Part shown: positions 38,428-48,890 of the stretch, piece by piece | Layout: every line of letters starts with the position of its first letter | Position numbering within the stretch: the first letter of the stretch is position 1 | NCBI GenBank assembly: GCA_965234685.1 | Contig: OZ248539.1 | Location: forward strand, 2,046,001 to 2,110,000 | Direction: 5' to 3' | DNA: 64,000 nt | From: Fimbriimonas planktonicus | GTDB taxonomy: Bacteria; Armatimonadota; Fimbriimonadia; Fimbriimonadales; Fimbriimonadaceae | Notes under the pieces: model-generated | Databases searched by the model: none | The model's input: the letters and a program-made list of their open reading frames with translations, nothing else | Told to the model about the DNA's origin: nothing | Translations under genes and position numbers: made by a program

Positions 38428-40104
38428 GTGAAGTCGCCGAAGAAGCTCAACCTGTGGATCGCCATCGGGCTGTTTATCCTCGCCCTTGGCCTCCGCGGCT
38501 TTGGCATCGGTTGGGGACTGCAAAACGATCTCCACAATCAGAGCTATCACCCGGATGAACTCCCGATTTTCGCTGCTTCGCAACAGATCGTCCCGACCCA
38601 AGGCAAGTTCACACCCGGGTTTTACAACTACGGAACGCTCTATCTCACGGTGCTTCGGGTTGCGTCGGATGCTGTAACGGCGTACACCGGCGGACCGGCA
38701 GAGAACGACGCGAACAGCACCTGGGCTTGGGTGTCTCGCATTCACCAGGTGGGTCGATGGCTCAGCGCCCTTTGCGGGGCCGGAACCGTGGTGTTCGTGT
38801 TCCTCACGCTTCGTCGATTTGTTGGGCAGTTTGGCGCGGTCTTTGGAGCGCTGGTTCCGCTCGTTGCGCCGGCATTTGTGGTTCATTCCCGGTTCCAAAC
38901 CGTGGATGTACCCGCTACTTTCCTTCTCGCCGCCTCGACCTTCTTTGCCGTTCTTTTGTTACCCACGGAGGACGATCCTGAGCCCAAGAACCTGATGCGC
39001 TGGGCGATGCTCAGCGGACTCTTCGCTGGTCTCAGCGCTGGAACCAAGTACACCGGCATCCTCGTGCTTGCGACTCTCGTGATTGCCGCGTTCTTCGGCG
39101 CCAGGAAGGATTGGCTAAAGCTCTCCGCCGCTGCGATTGGGGTCGCGCTGCTTTCTTTCGTGATCTGCACCCCCGGTGTCGTGCTGGACACCACCGAGTT
39201 CCTCACCGACTTCAAATATGAAATGGCTCACACCAGCACCGGGCACGGTCTGGTGTTTGTCGGAACCTCGTCCGGGTTCCTGTATCACATCAGCAATCTT
39301 CTCGTCGGCATCGGTCCGCTTCTAACGCTCCTCGGAATTCTGGGTCTCGGAATCGGGGCACGGCAGAAACAGCCTTGGATTTTCGCGATCATCGCGTTTG
39401 CGTTGCTTTACTTCGTCCTTATCGGTCGCGCTGAGGTGAAGTTCCTTCGCTACACTTTCCCTCTCATCGTCGGCCTCGCCGCTGGGTTTGGGGTGTTCAT
39501 GGACTACTGCGAGAAACAGCCGAACCTCGGTCGGATCGGCGCAGCCCTCGGCATTGCCGGAATCGGCGGAATCGATCCGGGTGGGATGCGGCAGGCGATT
39601 AACCTGACCCTTTGGATGACCGGAGACGACCCCCGAGATAGCGCGGTTCAATATTTGCGCACGCAGCAGGGCAACGTCGGGATCGCTAGCTTGCCGTGGT
39701 TTTATACGGCGCCCACCTATCGCAATGCAACCCTAGGCCCTCAGGCTTCGCTCAGCTCAAGGCTTGGCGAAATGCAAGAGACCGCAAATCCTCCAACCGT
39801 CTTCTTCGCGCAATCACCCGATGACCCGTATGCGTTTAACTTAGGGTTGCTCGAGCAAACAAAACCAGACCGCATCGCGATTAGCTCATTCGAGTACGGC
39901 GATCCGCTTCGGATCAAAGCCGCCGGCATCGAACCGAAAGATCCAGTGGAAAAGCTCCTGGTCGACCGAGCCGTGACTTTCATGGAAGCGATCAAAAAGG
40001 ACTACGAAATCGACAAAGCTTTCGGAATCGATGGGATTCGCATCCATGACTTGGAGTACATCCGTCCAGAGTTGATGGTATGGAAACGAAAGTCGACGAA
40101 CTGA
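38428..40104 (+). CDS. GT39/ArnT-like integral membrane glycosyltransferase
   Basis: 558 residues from GTG 38428. The first membrane helix (LWIAIGLFILALGLRGFGIG) is followed by NQSYHPDELPIFAASQQIVP, the extracellular loop with the conserved acidic H-P-D-E typical of GT-C/PMT-like enzymes; about ten more hydrophobic segments follow to residue 390, then a soluble C-terminal region of about 160 residues. Such enzymes move a sugar from a polyprenyl-phosphate donor to protein or lipid on the outer face of the membrane. Its 3' end overlaps xerD by 25 bp. Confidence 0.85.
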   Translation: MKSPKKLNLWIAIGLFILALGLRGFGIGWGLQNDLHNQSYHPDELPIFAASQQIVPTQGKFTPGFYNYGTLYLTVLRVASDAVTAYTGGPAENDANSTWAWVSRIHQVGRWLSALCGAGTVVFVFLTLRRFVGQFGAVFGALVPLVAPAFVVHSRFQTVDVPATFLLAASTFFAVLLLPTEDDPEPKNLMRWAMLSGLFAGLSAGTKYTGILVLATLVIAAFFGARKDWLKLSAAAIGVALLSFVICTPGVVLDTTEFLTDFKYEMAHTSTGHGLVFVGTSSGFLYHISNLLVGIGPLLTLLGILGLGIGARQKQPWIFAIIAFALLYFVLIGRAEVKFLRYTFPLIVGLAAGFGVFMDYCEKQPNLGRIGAALGIAGIGGIDPGGMRQAINLTLWMTGDDPRDSAVQYLRTQQGNVGIASLPWFYTAPTYRNATLGPQASLSSRLGEMQETANPPTVFFAQSPDDPYAFNLGLLEQTKPDRIAISSFEYGDPLRIKAAGIEPKDPVEKLLVDRAVTFMEAIKKDYEIDKAFGIDGIRIHDLEYIRPELMVWKRKSTN

Positions 40105-40982
40105 AGCAAGACGTTGCCTGGTTCCTCGACCACTTGAAGCATGAACGAGGAGCCAGCGAACACACCCTCCTCGCCTATCAGAACGACCTCCACGCCATCG
40201 CGATCCACTTCGCCGGTCAAGAACTGCCCCACTGGTCTCAACTGACCACGCCGATGCTTCTGAGCTTTGAGGCAACCCTTGGTGCCCCAATGGCTCGAAC
40301 GAGCGCTCAACGCCGCGTGAGTGCCCTGCGATCCTTCCTGAAGTTCCTGAAGCGGAACAATGTGGGGCCAACGATTGACCTCCCCAGCACCGGAGGATTC
40401 AAGCCACCGAAGACCCTTCCTAAAGCACTGACAAAGCCAAAGGTCAATGAGCTTCTTGCCGCGGCGGTCCCGGAAGAAGCCGCGACCTACCGAGACCGGG
40501 CTCTTTTCGAGCTCATTTACGGCGCAGGACTGAGAATCTCCGAAGCCGTCGGAATAACCCTGGATGCGGTTCGGCTTAACGATCAAGTCATTCGGGTGAC
40601 CGGAAAGCGCGGCAAGACCCGCGTGGTTCCACTTCCCGATGAAACCGCGCGGTGGCTTCGACAATATCTCGATGAAGCGAGACCCAAGCTCCTCAAAAAG
40701 CCGATGGAACAACTCATCATCAGCGATACCGGAAAGGTGATGGCACGCCAGACTGCGTACCAGCGCATCCGGCGAATGGCCACCCTCGCGGGCATTGAAG
40801 GCCATTTGTCGCCGCACACCTTGCGGCATACCTATGCCGTGCACCTTTTGCAGGGCGGAGCCGACCTCCGGGCCGTTCAGGAATTGCTTGGGCACGAGTC
40901 GATCGCCACAACCCAGGTTTACACGCAATTGGAAATGGACGAGATTAGGAAGCGGTACCTCGATGCTCACCCACGGCAATAA
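40080..40982 (+). CDS. xerD: Tyrosine recombinase XerC/XerD
   Basis: 300 residues, the length of chromosomal Xer recombinases. The N-terminal SAM-like DNA-binding domain (residues 1-95, with HTLLAYQNDL) precedes the catalytic domain, where the five catalytic residues are visible: Arg in YGAGLRISE, Lys in TGKRGKTR, His-x-x-Arg in SPHTLRHTYA, His in LLGHESI and the nucleophile Tyr in TTQVYTQL. It resolves chromosome dimers at dif; the presence of only one such gene here does not show whether a second partner exists elsewhere. The start overlaps the previous gene. Calling it XerD rather than XerC is by general resemblance. Confidence 0.9.
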   Translation: METKVDELKQDVAWFLDHLKHERGASEHTLLAYQNDLHAIAIHFAGQELPHWSQLTTPMLLSFEATLGAPMARTSAQRRVSALRSFLKFLKRNNVGPTIDLPSTGGFKPPKTLPKALTKPKVNELLAAAVPEEAATYRDRALFELIYGAGLRISEAVGITLDAVRLNDQVIRVTGKRGKTRVVPLPDETARWLRQYLDEARPKLLKKPMEQLIISDTGKVMARQTAYQRIRRMATLAGIEGHLSPHTLRHTYAVHLLQGGADLRAVQELLGHESIATTQVYTQLEMDEIRKRYLDAHPRQ

Positions 40983-40988
40983 ATTCCT

Positions 40989-41201
40989 TTAGGCCGCTTG
41001 GCTTACATCGGCGTCAATCGAGAACGCCGTTTCGCCCGTCAGAAGCATTTTCGTGATGTACGGCCGGCAGGTGCCGCACTTCGTGCCGCAACCAAACCTC
41101 TCGCTGGCTTCTTCCAGGGTAGCAACTCCCGCTTCTGATAGCTCCTCAAAGGTTACGTTAAAGCAGACGCAACGTCGGATGGGAGTCGGATCGAAGACCA
41201 C
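40989..41201 (-). CDS. BFD-like [2Fe-2S]-binding protein
   Basis: 70 residues with the BFD-type cysteine pattern: C11-V-C13 near the N-terminus (RRCVCFNVTF) and C42-GT-C45 (CGTKCGTC, with C38 also nearby), followed by PYITKMLLTG. Bacterioferritin-associated ferredoxin binds a [2Fe-2S] cluster and frees iron from bacterioferritin; related domains occur in nitrite reductases and other proteins. It converges on xerD with 6 bp between and lies 18 bp after tsaD on the same strand. The partner is not in the window. Confidence 0.9.
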   Translation of the reverse strand: MVFDPTPIRRCVCFNVTFEELSEAGVATLEEASERFGCGTKCGTCRPYITKMLLTGETAFSIDADVSQAA

Positions 41202-41219
41202 AATGACAAGTTACGAGAC

Positions 41220-42257
41220 TTAGACCGGATTCGCGTCCCAAATGTCCGCATTCGGTAGCGCGTCTAGGCTGAAGTCGGAGCGCTCGCCTCGCTCGAGGCG
41301 CCAAGACCCGGCCAAACCAATCATCGCGGCATTGTCTGTGCAAAGCGAAAACGCTGGCACGGCAAAGGCGATACCTCGCTTACGAGCCTCTTCTGAGAGT
41401 CGCTCGCGAAGTGCAACGTTCGCCGCCACACCACCCACAAGAGAAAGCGCCCGAACCCCGGTTTCATCGATCGCGAGAAATGTCCGCTTGACCAGCACGC
41501 TGACAATCGCCTCCTGAAGGCTCGCAGCAGCGTCGGCAATGTTGATTTGATCGCCTTCAACCTCGGTGAGCCGAAGCATGGCCGTCTTTAGACCACTGAA
41601 ACTAAAGTCGGTCGTGTCTCCGCGTAAGCCGACCGGCAGTTTGTATCGCTTCGGGTTTCCCGCTTTGGCCGCTTGCTGGACGGCGAGCCCACCTGGATAC
41701 CCGAGTCCCAAGAGGCGCGCCCCTTTATCGAAGGCTTCACCGGCGGCGTCATCGATCGTCGCGCCGATCAAGCAATATTGGCCCGGGGCCTGAACGTGAA
41801 CCAGCTCAGTGTGCCCACCCGAAACCACAAGCGCGACGTGCTCCGTAGGGAAATCCTCGTGCTCCGCGAAGATGCTGCAAAGGTGCCCTTCGAGGTGATG
41901 AACGCCCAAGAACGGAATGCCAAGCGACATTGCGAGCGCTTTTGCGGAAGTCACCCCAACGCTTAACGCACCCACCAACCCCGGGCGATTAGTGATCGCA
42001 ATTCCGCCAATTTCGGAGAGCGCGACTCCAGCCGAATCTAAAGCTTCACGAACAACCGGAATGATCGCCTCGACGTGCGCACGGGACGCGGCCTCCGGCA
42101 CGACTCCGCCCCACTTGGAGTGGAGTTCGATTTGGCTCGCGATGACATTCGAGCGAATCTCCCGCCCCACAAGAACTGCGGCACTCGTTTCATCACAGCT
42201 CGACTCAATTGCAAGCAGGGGCTTCGAGAAAAACTTGATATCACGTACTAAGCTCAC
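41220..42257 (-). CDS. tsaD: tRNA N6-adenosine threonylcarbamoyltransferase
   Basis: 345 residues from GTG 42257, which overlaps the rimI stop as GTGA; an in-frame ATG at 42296 exists but adds 13 residues without family similarity. LLAIESSCDETSAAVLVG near the N-terminus is the signature ASKHA opening. The metal-binding histidines are in ASRAHVEAI and HHLEGHL (HxxxH), and VVSGGHTEL and GATIDDAAGEAFDKGARLLG follow. TsaD makes t6A37 in tRNAs reading ANN codons; TsaC, the preceding pathway step, is encoded at 60247-61131. Confidence 0.96.
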   Translation of the reverse strand: MSLVRDIKFFSKPLLAIESSCDETSAAVLVGREIRSNVIASQIELHSKWGGVVPEAASRAHVEAIIPVVREALDSAGVALSEIGGIAITNRPGLVGALSVGVTSAKALAMSLGIPFLGVHHLEGHLCSIFAEHEDFPTEHVALVVSGGHTELVHVQAPGQYCLIGATIDDAAGEAFDKGARLLGLGYPGGLAVQQAAKAGNPKRYKLPVGLRGDTTDFSFSGLKTAMLRLTEVEGDQINIADAAASLQEAIVSVLVKRTFLAIDETGVRALSLVGGVAANVALRERLSEEARKRGIAFAVPAFSLCTDNAAMIGLAGSWRLERGERSDFSLDALPNADIWDANPV

Positions 42258-42733
42258 CGGAACGGCGGCTCCCAATTTTTCAGGTCGTACAGCCACATCA
42301 CGACGGCGTCTTCCTGATTATCGGGGTAGTACTTGCGCCGAACGGCGGCCTGTTGAAATCCAAGCCGCTCGTACAGCCGGATCGCAACCTCGTTTCCGGC
42401 TCGGACCTCGAGCGTGCTACAAAGCATGCCTTGCTCTCGGGCCGCCGAGAGCAACTCGATTACGAGTCGACGCCCGATTCCTTGTCGCTGGACCTCGGGC
42501 TTCACCGCCACCGTCGTGATGTGCGCTTCATCGATCACGAGCCAAACACCGCCGTAACCGACCACCTGACCGTCCTGAATGGCTACTCGAAAAATGCCGT
42601 TGTCGTGGTTCAGCTCGTTGCGAAAAGCACGCTCGGACCAAGGTGCGGTGTTCACCGTCGGCTCAATCAACAAAAGAGCTGACAAGTGCGACTCGTCGAA
42701 TTTCTCAAGTCGAAGGGTGGATTTAACGGACAT
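42254..42733 (-). CDS. rimI: Ribosomal protein S18-alanine N-acetyltransferase
   Basis: 159-residue GNAT acetyltransferase. RimI-type features: APWSERAFRNEL near residue 30, GYGGVWLVIDEAHITTVAVK (beta strands 4-5 with the catalytic Glu), QRQGIGRRLVIELL (the acetyl-CoA pyrophosphate loop, Q-x-x-G-x-G/A) and EVRAGNEVAIRLYERLGFQQ, then RRKYYPDNQEDAVVMWL, which is typical of RimI. It acetylates the N-terminal Ala of S18 in E. coli, and in many bacteria rimI sits next to tsaD as here. Confidence 0.93.
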   Translation of the reverse strand: MSVKSTLRLEKFDESHLSALLLIEPTVNTAPWSERAFRNELNHDNGIFRVAIQDGQVVGYGGVWLVIDEAHITTVAVKPEVQRQGIGRRLVIELLSAAREQGMLCSTLEVRAGNEVAIRLYERLGFQQAAVRRKYYPDNQEDAVVMWLYDLKNWEPPFR

Positions 42734-42751
42734 GGGGATCCTTTCTTGGCG

Positions 42752-43453
42752 TTATCCGCCCAGATACGCTTCTTTGACCTTTGGATTCGCAAGGAGCGAC
42801 TTTCCGGTGTCGGAGAGCACGATCTTGCCGGTTTCCAAAACGTAAGCGCGATGGGCAATTTCCAAGGCGCGGTTTGCGTTTTGTTCGACCAAGAGAATTG
42901 TCGTCCCTTCCTTGTTAAGGTCGAGCACGATGTTGAAAATCTCGGTTACGAGGTTCGGCGCTAGGCCGAGACTCGGCTCATCGAGAAGCAAAATTTCTGG
43001 GCGAGCCATCAGGGCGCGACCGATCGCGAGCATTTGTTGCTCTCCGCCTGACATCGTCCCGGAGTTCTGCTTGAATCGCTCCCGAAGGCGAGGGAATCGT
43101 TTCAGAACGTGCTCCATGTCGTCCGCAACTCCGGCGTCCTTGCGAATGAAAGCGCCAAGTTGCAGGTTCTCGTGAACCGACATGTTCGTAAAAATACGTC
43201 GGCCCTCGGGCGAGTGAGAGATTCCGGCGCGCACGATGTCGTGAGGTGCCATCGTCGTCAGGTCCTTACCCTTGAAGCTCATCGTGCCCGTTCGTGGGCG
43301 AAGAAGGCCGCTGATCGTGCGCAACAGAGTGCTCTTTCCGGCACCGTTACTGCCAATAATTGCCACGATTTCGCCAGGTTCAACTTTGACGGTGACGTCT
43401 TCTAGCGCATGAATCGCGCCGTAGTAAACGTTGATGTTGCGAATGTCGAGCAT
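42752..43453 (-). CDS. livF: Branched-chain amino-acid ABC transporter ATPase (LivF-like)
   Basis: 233-residue ABC ATPase. Walker A is GSNGAGKST at about residues 34-42, Q-loop region GLLRPRTG, the LivF-typical SHSPEGRRIFTNMSVHENLQ, signature SGGEQQML and Walker B EILLLDEPSLGLAP. LivF works with LivG, the permeases LivH/LivM and a binding protein; none is in the window, so it is either an orphan or part of a split system. It is downstream of an ECF42 sigma factor gene (40 bp) and upstream of rimI (18 bp). Confidence 0.9.
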   Translation of the reverse strand: MLDIRNINVYYGAIHALEDVTVKVEPGEIVAIIGSNGAGKSTLLRTISGLLRPRTGTMSFKGKDLTTMAPHDIVRAGISHSPEGRRIFTNMSVHENLQLGAFIRKDAGVADDMEHVLKRFPRLRERFKQNSGTMSGGEQQMLAIGRALMARPEILLLDEPSLGLAPNLVTEIFNIVLDLNKEGTTILLVEQNANRALEIAHRAYVLETGKIVLSDTGKSLLANPKVKEAYLGG

Positions 43454-43493
43454 CGGGAACCTTTGGTGATACCAGAACCGGGCGTTGGTTCGG

Positions 43494-44705
43494 CTAAAGC
43501 CGGTCCAACCAACGGGTCAGAAATTGCCGTTCCAGCATATTTTGCGTGCTTGCCACGGCCAAGTTGATTGCGTCCCTTGCCTCGATCGGTCGGCCCATCC
43601 TCTCCAATAGCCATCCGTGGATGGTGTGGGTATGAACGTAACCTACGAGGCTTCGCCGGTCGGCACTTACGACTGCTTCCCATCTCTGCAGGCCCGCGAT
43701 CGGTCCCTCTGCCATGGCAATCGCGACGCACTCGTTCAGGCAGGCAATGGGTGACGGAAACCGTTCTACGAGATCGCCAAAGTACTGCCGAACCTCCACC
43801 CAATCCGTCGCCTCAAAACTGGCAGCTCGGGCGTGGCAGCCGGCGATCGCTGCCTCAATGTGATACCGGCTCAGAATATCTCCCCGCAAAGAGGCTTCCA
43901 GGTACCAAAAGCCAGCCGCGATCCGCTCCCGATCCCATAAAGATCGATCCTGATCTGCCAACTGAACGAGGCTGCCATCTTCGGCCACTCGCGCCGCAAA
44001 CCGGGAATGGTGAAAATGCAGGAGCGCGAGCAATGCATCCGCAGCCGGATCGGCTCCAATTCGGGAAGCCCGAAATCTCTCGACTAACAGGATCGCCTCA
44101 TCACAGAGGTCCGAACGCACAAGCTGGCTGCCAGAAGACGCCAAATGCCCCTCGTTAAACATGAGATAGATCGATTTCAGGACCACGTCCTTCGCGCTGA
44201 AGAGCTGATCTCCGGTCGGGAGGCTGAAGGTGGCTCCGGACTCCCGTAAGCGTCGCTTTGCTCGGACAATCCGTTGAGAAATCGCTTCGCTAGTGGACAG
44301 CAGTCCTGCCGAAATTTCAGCGACGCTCATTCCGCAAAGGATGTGAAGAATGAGACAAGTCGTCGACGCCTCGTCTAGGCTGCGATGGCAGCACATGAAG
44401 AGCATCTGCAACTCCGCGTCCTCCAGCGCATCCGGGTCAAAAGTCGGAGCGGCGAGTTCCTCTGATTCGGGCGCATAAATCTGCTCCCTTCGCAAGCCGT
44501 CAATCAAGGCATGCGTTGCGACTACATAAAGCCAAGCGCCTGGGTTCTGAGGAACGCCACTCGCGGGCCAGGATTGAGTTGCCTTTACAAAGGCCGACTG
44601 GACGGCATCCTCGGCGCGATCCTGATTCCCAATCCCAAATCGTGCCACCAGACGCGCAAGAATCCTGGAGGATTCGCGGCGAAACGAAACCTCCAGTTCT
44701 TTCAA
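43494..44705 (-). CDS. ECF42-type RNA polymerase sigma factor with C-terminal extension
   Basis: 403 residues. Region 2 (about 14-80) includes QDRAEDAVQSAFVKATQSWP and NPGAWLYVVATHALIDGLRR; region 4 (about 115-165) includes LHILCGMSVAEISAGLLSTS and ISQRIVRAKRRLRE. The remaining 240 residues are a TPR-like helical extension (DUF6596-type, e.g. SIYLMFNEGHLASSG, DEAILLVERFRASR, RAASFEATDWVEVRQYF). This layout, with a DGPF/YCII gene directly upstream on the same strand (6 bp), is the hallmark of group ECF42, whose activity is not controlled by a classical anti-sigma factor but through the C-terminal domain. Confidence 0.93.
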   Translation of the reverse strand: MKELEVSFRRESSRILARLVARFGIGNQDRAEDAVQSAFVKATQSWPASGVPQNPGAWLYVVATHALIDGLRREQIYAPESEELAAPTFDPDALEDAELQMLFMCCHRSLDEASTTCLILHILCGMSVAEISAGLLSTSEAISQRIVRAKRRLRESGATFSLPTGDQLFSAKDVVLKSIYLMFNEGHLASSGSQLVRSDLCDEAILLVERFRASRIGADPAADALLALLHFHHSRFAARVAEDGSLVQLADQDRSLWDRERIAAGFWYLEASLRGDILSRYHIEAAIAGCHARAASFEATDWVEVRQYFGDLVERFPSPIACLNECVAIAMAEGPIAGLQRWEAVVSADRRSLVGYVHTHTIHGWLLERMGRPIEARDAINLAVASTQNMLERQFLTRWLDRL

Positions 44706-44711
44706 TTGACC

Positions 44712-45044
44712 TCAGTAGCTCATTTGAGCGCGAAGTTCGATGTTTCCGCCGTACTCCAAAGACGGACAGTCCTTGGCAATTGCGGTCGCTTCATCCCAGT
44801 CAGCGGCCGTGAAGACGTAGTAGCCGCCGATCATCTCTTTGGCTTCTGCGAACGGACCATCGGTGGCAACCCCTTCTGCTCCAATCCGAACAATCTTTGC
44901 GTCCAGTCCTTCAGCGTCAACGAACCGGCCTTCTTCTCGAAGTCGAGCGGCAAAAGCCTGGTACTTCTGCAAACCTTCCTGCATCTGGGCGGGCGAAAGC
45001 TCGGCCCACTTATCTTCACCTTTGATCAAGATCACGAATTTCAT
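44712..45044 (-). CDS. YCII/DGPF domain protein paired with the ECF42 sigma factor
   Basis: 110 residues. The family motif D-G-P-F is seen in VATDGPFAEAKEMIGGYYVF at about residues 60-79, after MKFVILIKGEDKW and LREEGRFVDAEGL; C-terminal IELRAQM closes the ferredoxin-like fold. DGPF proteins are the standard genomic partners and regulon members of ECF42 sigma factors; their biochemistry is unknown. Six bp before the sigma gene, so translated from the same mRNA. Confidence 0.93.
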   Translation of the reverse strand: MKFVILIKGEDKWAELSPAQMQEGLQKYQAFAARLREEGRFVDAEGLDAKIVRIGAEGVATDGPFAEAKEMIGGYYVFTAADWDEATAIAKDCPSLEYGGNIELRAQMSY

Positions 45045-45115
45045 GTTTTTTCCTGCGAGCAGATTGGCTCGTCACTAGCTTGCCGAACGGGAGTCCACAA
45101 AACCGACAAGCATTT

Positions 45116-46264
45116 TCAGAATTTTTCTAGAACGGGCAAAATTTCCTCGACGACCGTTTTTTCGCCGACGCCAAAACTCAGCGTCATTCCTGCGCCGCCG
45201 ATGCTGCCGACAACGAAAACGTTCGGCTCTGGCCGCAGAACCAGATACGGCTCCGTCGGGTGCTTTCCGTAGACGCCTTCCCAGCGCTGCGTGATCTCGA
45301 GTTTGTCCGTCGGTAGGAATGTATCCAGATAGCCGAGAATCATGTCGTCCACGGCTTCGCTGGAATACGGCATGTGGTGCGGACCGTAATGGTGCGAGTC
45401 GCCAATCGTGACTGAGCCATCGGCATGTTGACTCACCAGCACATGAACGCCGTTCTCCAACAGCGGCGCGTGATCGGCCTCGAGCCGTGCCCGGAGATGC
45501 GGAAGAGTTGGGCAGTCTCGGAAGCTTTGGTAGTGCAGCGAGGTCAGTCCAGCACACAGGTGAGTTCCGATCCGATAGTCCGCGTCCTTCGGCGTGGCCC
45601 GCAGCATTTGCAAACGAACCTGGACCATGCCGTTTTCGACGAGGAGTGGTCCGTAAACTCCCGAAACTCCGGCGCCGGGACAGACCACAATGGTCCGGGC
45701 TGAGATCCGCGCGGAATCGGTGACGACCTCACCTTGATCCACAACGAGCGCCGAATCGCCAAACCGAAAGTCGACATCGAACTTTGTCGTGAGATAGGAC
45801 GCGATTTCCGCGACCGCAGTCCTAGGATCGACGGAAAGCTCATCAGGTGACCACAAACCGCCCAGGAGGCCTTCCTGACGCAGTTGCGGGGCTCTTTGGA
45901 GCGCCGCGTCACGTGAAAGTACAACTCCGACGTCTTCACCCGCACTGGCCGCGAACTCGTTAAGAACTTGCAGTTCGTCCTCGTGGTAAGCAACGTGGAG
46001 CGACCCGCACGCTTCGAACCACATTCCGGCATCCTGGCAAACTTCACGCCACAGGTCTCGGCTTTGTAAAGCTAGGTTCCGCATCGGGCCGAGAGGTTGC
46101 CCAATGGGCCAGACCATTCCAAAATTACGCACCGAGGCCGAGGAAGCGAAGGGATGCCGCTCGATGACCGTGACTCGATGGCCTCGTTTGGCGAGGGCAT
46201 AGGCATGAGCAAGCCCAACAATTCCCGCCCCTACCACCACCGCATCGGTCTGCTGACGAATCAT
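45116..46264 (-). CDS. FAD-dependent amine/aminophosphonate oxidoreductase (TIGR03364-like)
   Basis: 382 residues from ATG 46264; the frame is open further but the upstream 40 residues look non-coding. FAD loop VVGAGIVGLAHAYALAKRGH at about residues 9-28 and VIERHPFASSASVRNFGMVW are typical of the DAO/glycine oxidase superfamily subgroup TIGR03364, whose members recur beside phosphonatase-like hydrolases. The C-terminal FVVGSIGGAGMTLSFGVGEK completes the FAD site. It is divergent from such a HAD hydrolase gene (53 bp apart). An aminophosphonate is the proposed substrate in the literature on this family; the actual one here is not established. Confidence 0.87.
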   Translation of the reverse strand: MIRQQTDAVVVGAGIVGLAHAYALAKRGHRVTVIERHPFASSASVRNFGMVWPIGQPLGPMRNLALQSRDLWREVCQDAGMWFEACGSLHVAYHEDELQVLNEFAASAGEDVGVVLSRDAALQRAPQLRQEGLLGGLWSPDELSVDPRTAVAEIASYLTTKFDVDFRFGDSALVVDQGEVVTDSARISARTIVVCPGAGVSGVYGPLLVENGMVQVRLQMLRATPKDADYRIGTHLCAGLTSLHYQSFRDCPTLPHLRARLEADHAPLLENGVHVLVSQHADGSVTIGDSHHYGPHHMPYSSEAVDDMILGYLDTFLPTDKLEITQRWEGVYGKHPTEPYLVLRPEPNVFVVGSIGGAGMTLSFGVGEKTVVEEILPVLEKF

Positions 46265-46317
46265 AAAACGGATTTTACTAAGGCAGATATCGTGAGAACG
46301 CAAGGTACAACGCGTGC

Positions 46318-46986
46318 ATGTTCGATTTGGCAGTTTTCGATTTGGCGGGCACAACGGTGATGGATGATCCAAATGGCGTGGCAAAGTGCCTGGTGGATGC
46401 CGTCGTTGCGGGTGGGTTTGAGACCAGTTTTGAGCAGGCCAACGAATACATGGGCATCAAAAAGATCGTTGCGATCCGGAAATTAGCTCCCACCGCATCG
46501 GACGAGGCCGTCGAAGCGATGCACGAAGACTTTCGGCAACGAATGCTGACCTACTACCGAACCGAACCTGGCGTCGGCGCCTATGCTGGAATCGAGGTTC
46601 TGTTCTCAGAGCTCCAATCTTGCGGGGTCAAAATCGGAATCGACACGGGTTTTGATACCGAAACCGTCGACACGATTTTGGACCGCCTCGGGTGGCACGA
46701 CAAGCTCGATGCTCGGTCTGCCAGCGACCGAGTGCCCGAAGGACGCCCCGCGCCATTTATGATCCAAGACCTCATGGGCCAGGTCGGATGCCAAGAACCC
46801 GGTCAGGTGATCAAAATCGGCGACACTCCCAGCGACCTGCACGAAGGCACCAATGCCGGATGCGGCTTGGTGATTGGCGTTACTTACGGTACGCATACTC
46901 GGGAGCAGTTGCAGCCACATCCCCACACCCACCTTGTGGACAGCGTTGAAGAGCTACACACGCTGCTTTTGATGATGCTCGCGAGT

Positions 46987-47004
<18 letters not shown>
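46318..47004 (+). CDS. Phosphonatase-like HAD hydrolase (TIGR03351-like)
   Basis: 228 residues. HAD motif I reads LAVFDLAGTTVMDD (nucleophile Asp near residue 8, with D-L-A-G-T-T as in phosphonatases), motif II is IGIDTGFDTET, and motif III/IV are in GRPAPFMI and VIKIGDTPSDLHEGTNAGCG. The cap lacks a clear catalytic lysine at the position of PhnX, as in the TIGR03351 group. Divergent from the FAD oxidoreductase at 45116-46264 and overlapping the convergent mnmG by 18 bp. The two genes probably form one degradative step pair for an aminophosphonate (inference from known synteny). Confidence 0.87.
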
Positions 47005-48867
<1,863 letters not shown>

Positions 48868-48890
48868 TTGGAAAGTGTACTAGGTTGGTT

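Noticed and set aside
40002..40979. 325-aa minus-strand frame opposite xerD
   Set aside because: xerD carries all catalytic residues on the plus strand; the reverse frame has no family features.
40080..40982. Integrase of a mobile element
   Set aside because: Length, context and motifs fit a chromosomal Xer recombinase; no attachment repeats, tRNA junction or phage genes adjoin it.
44511..45272. 253-aa plus-strand frame across the ECF42/DGPF junction
   Set aside because: Both minus-strand genes there are supported by diagnostic motifs; this frame has none.
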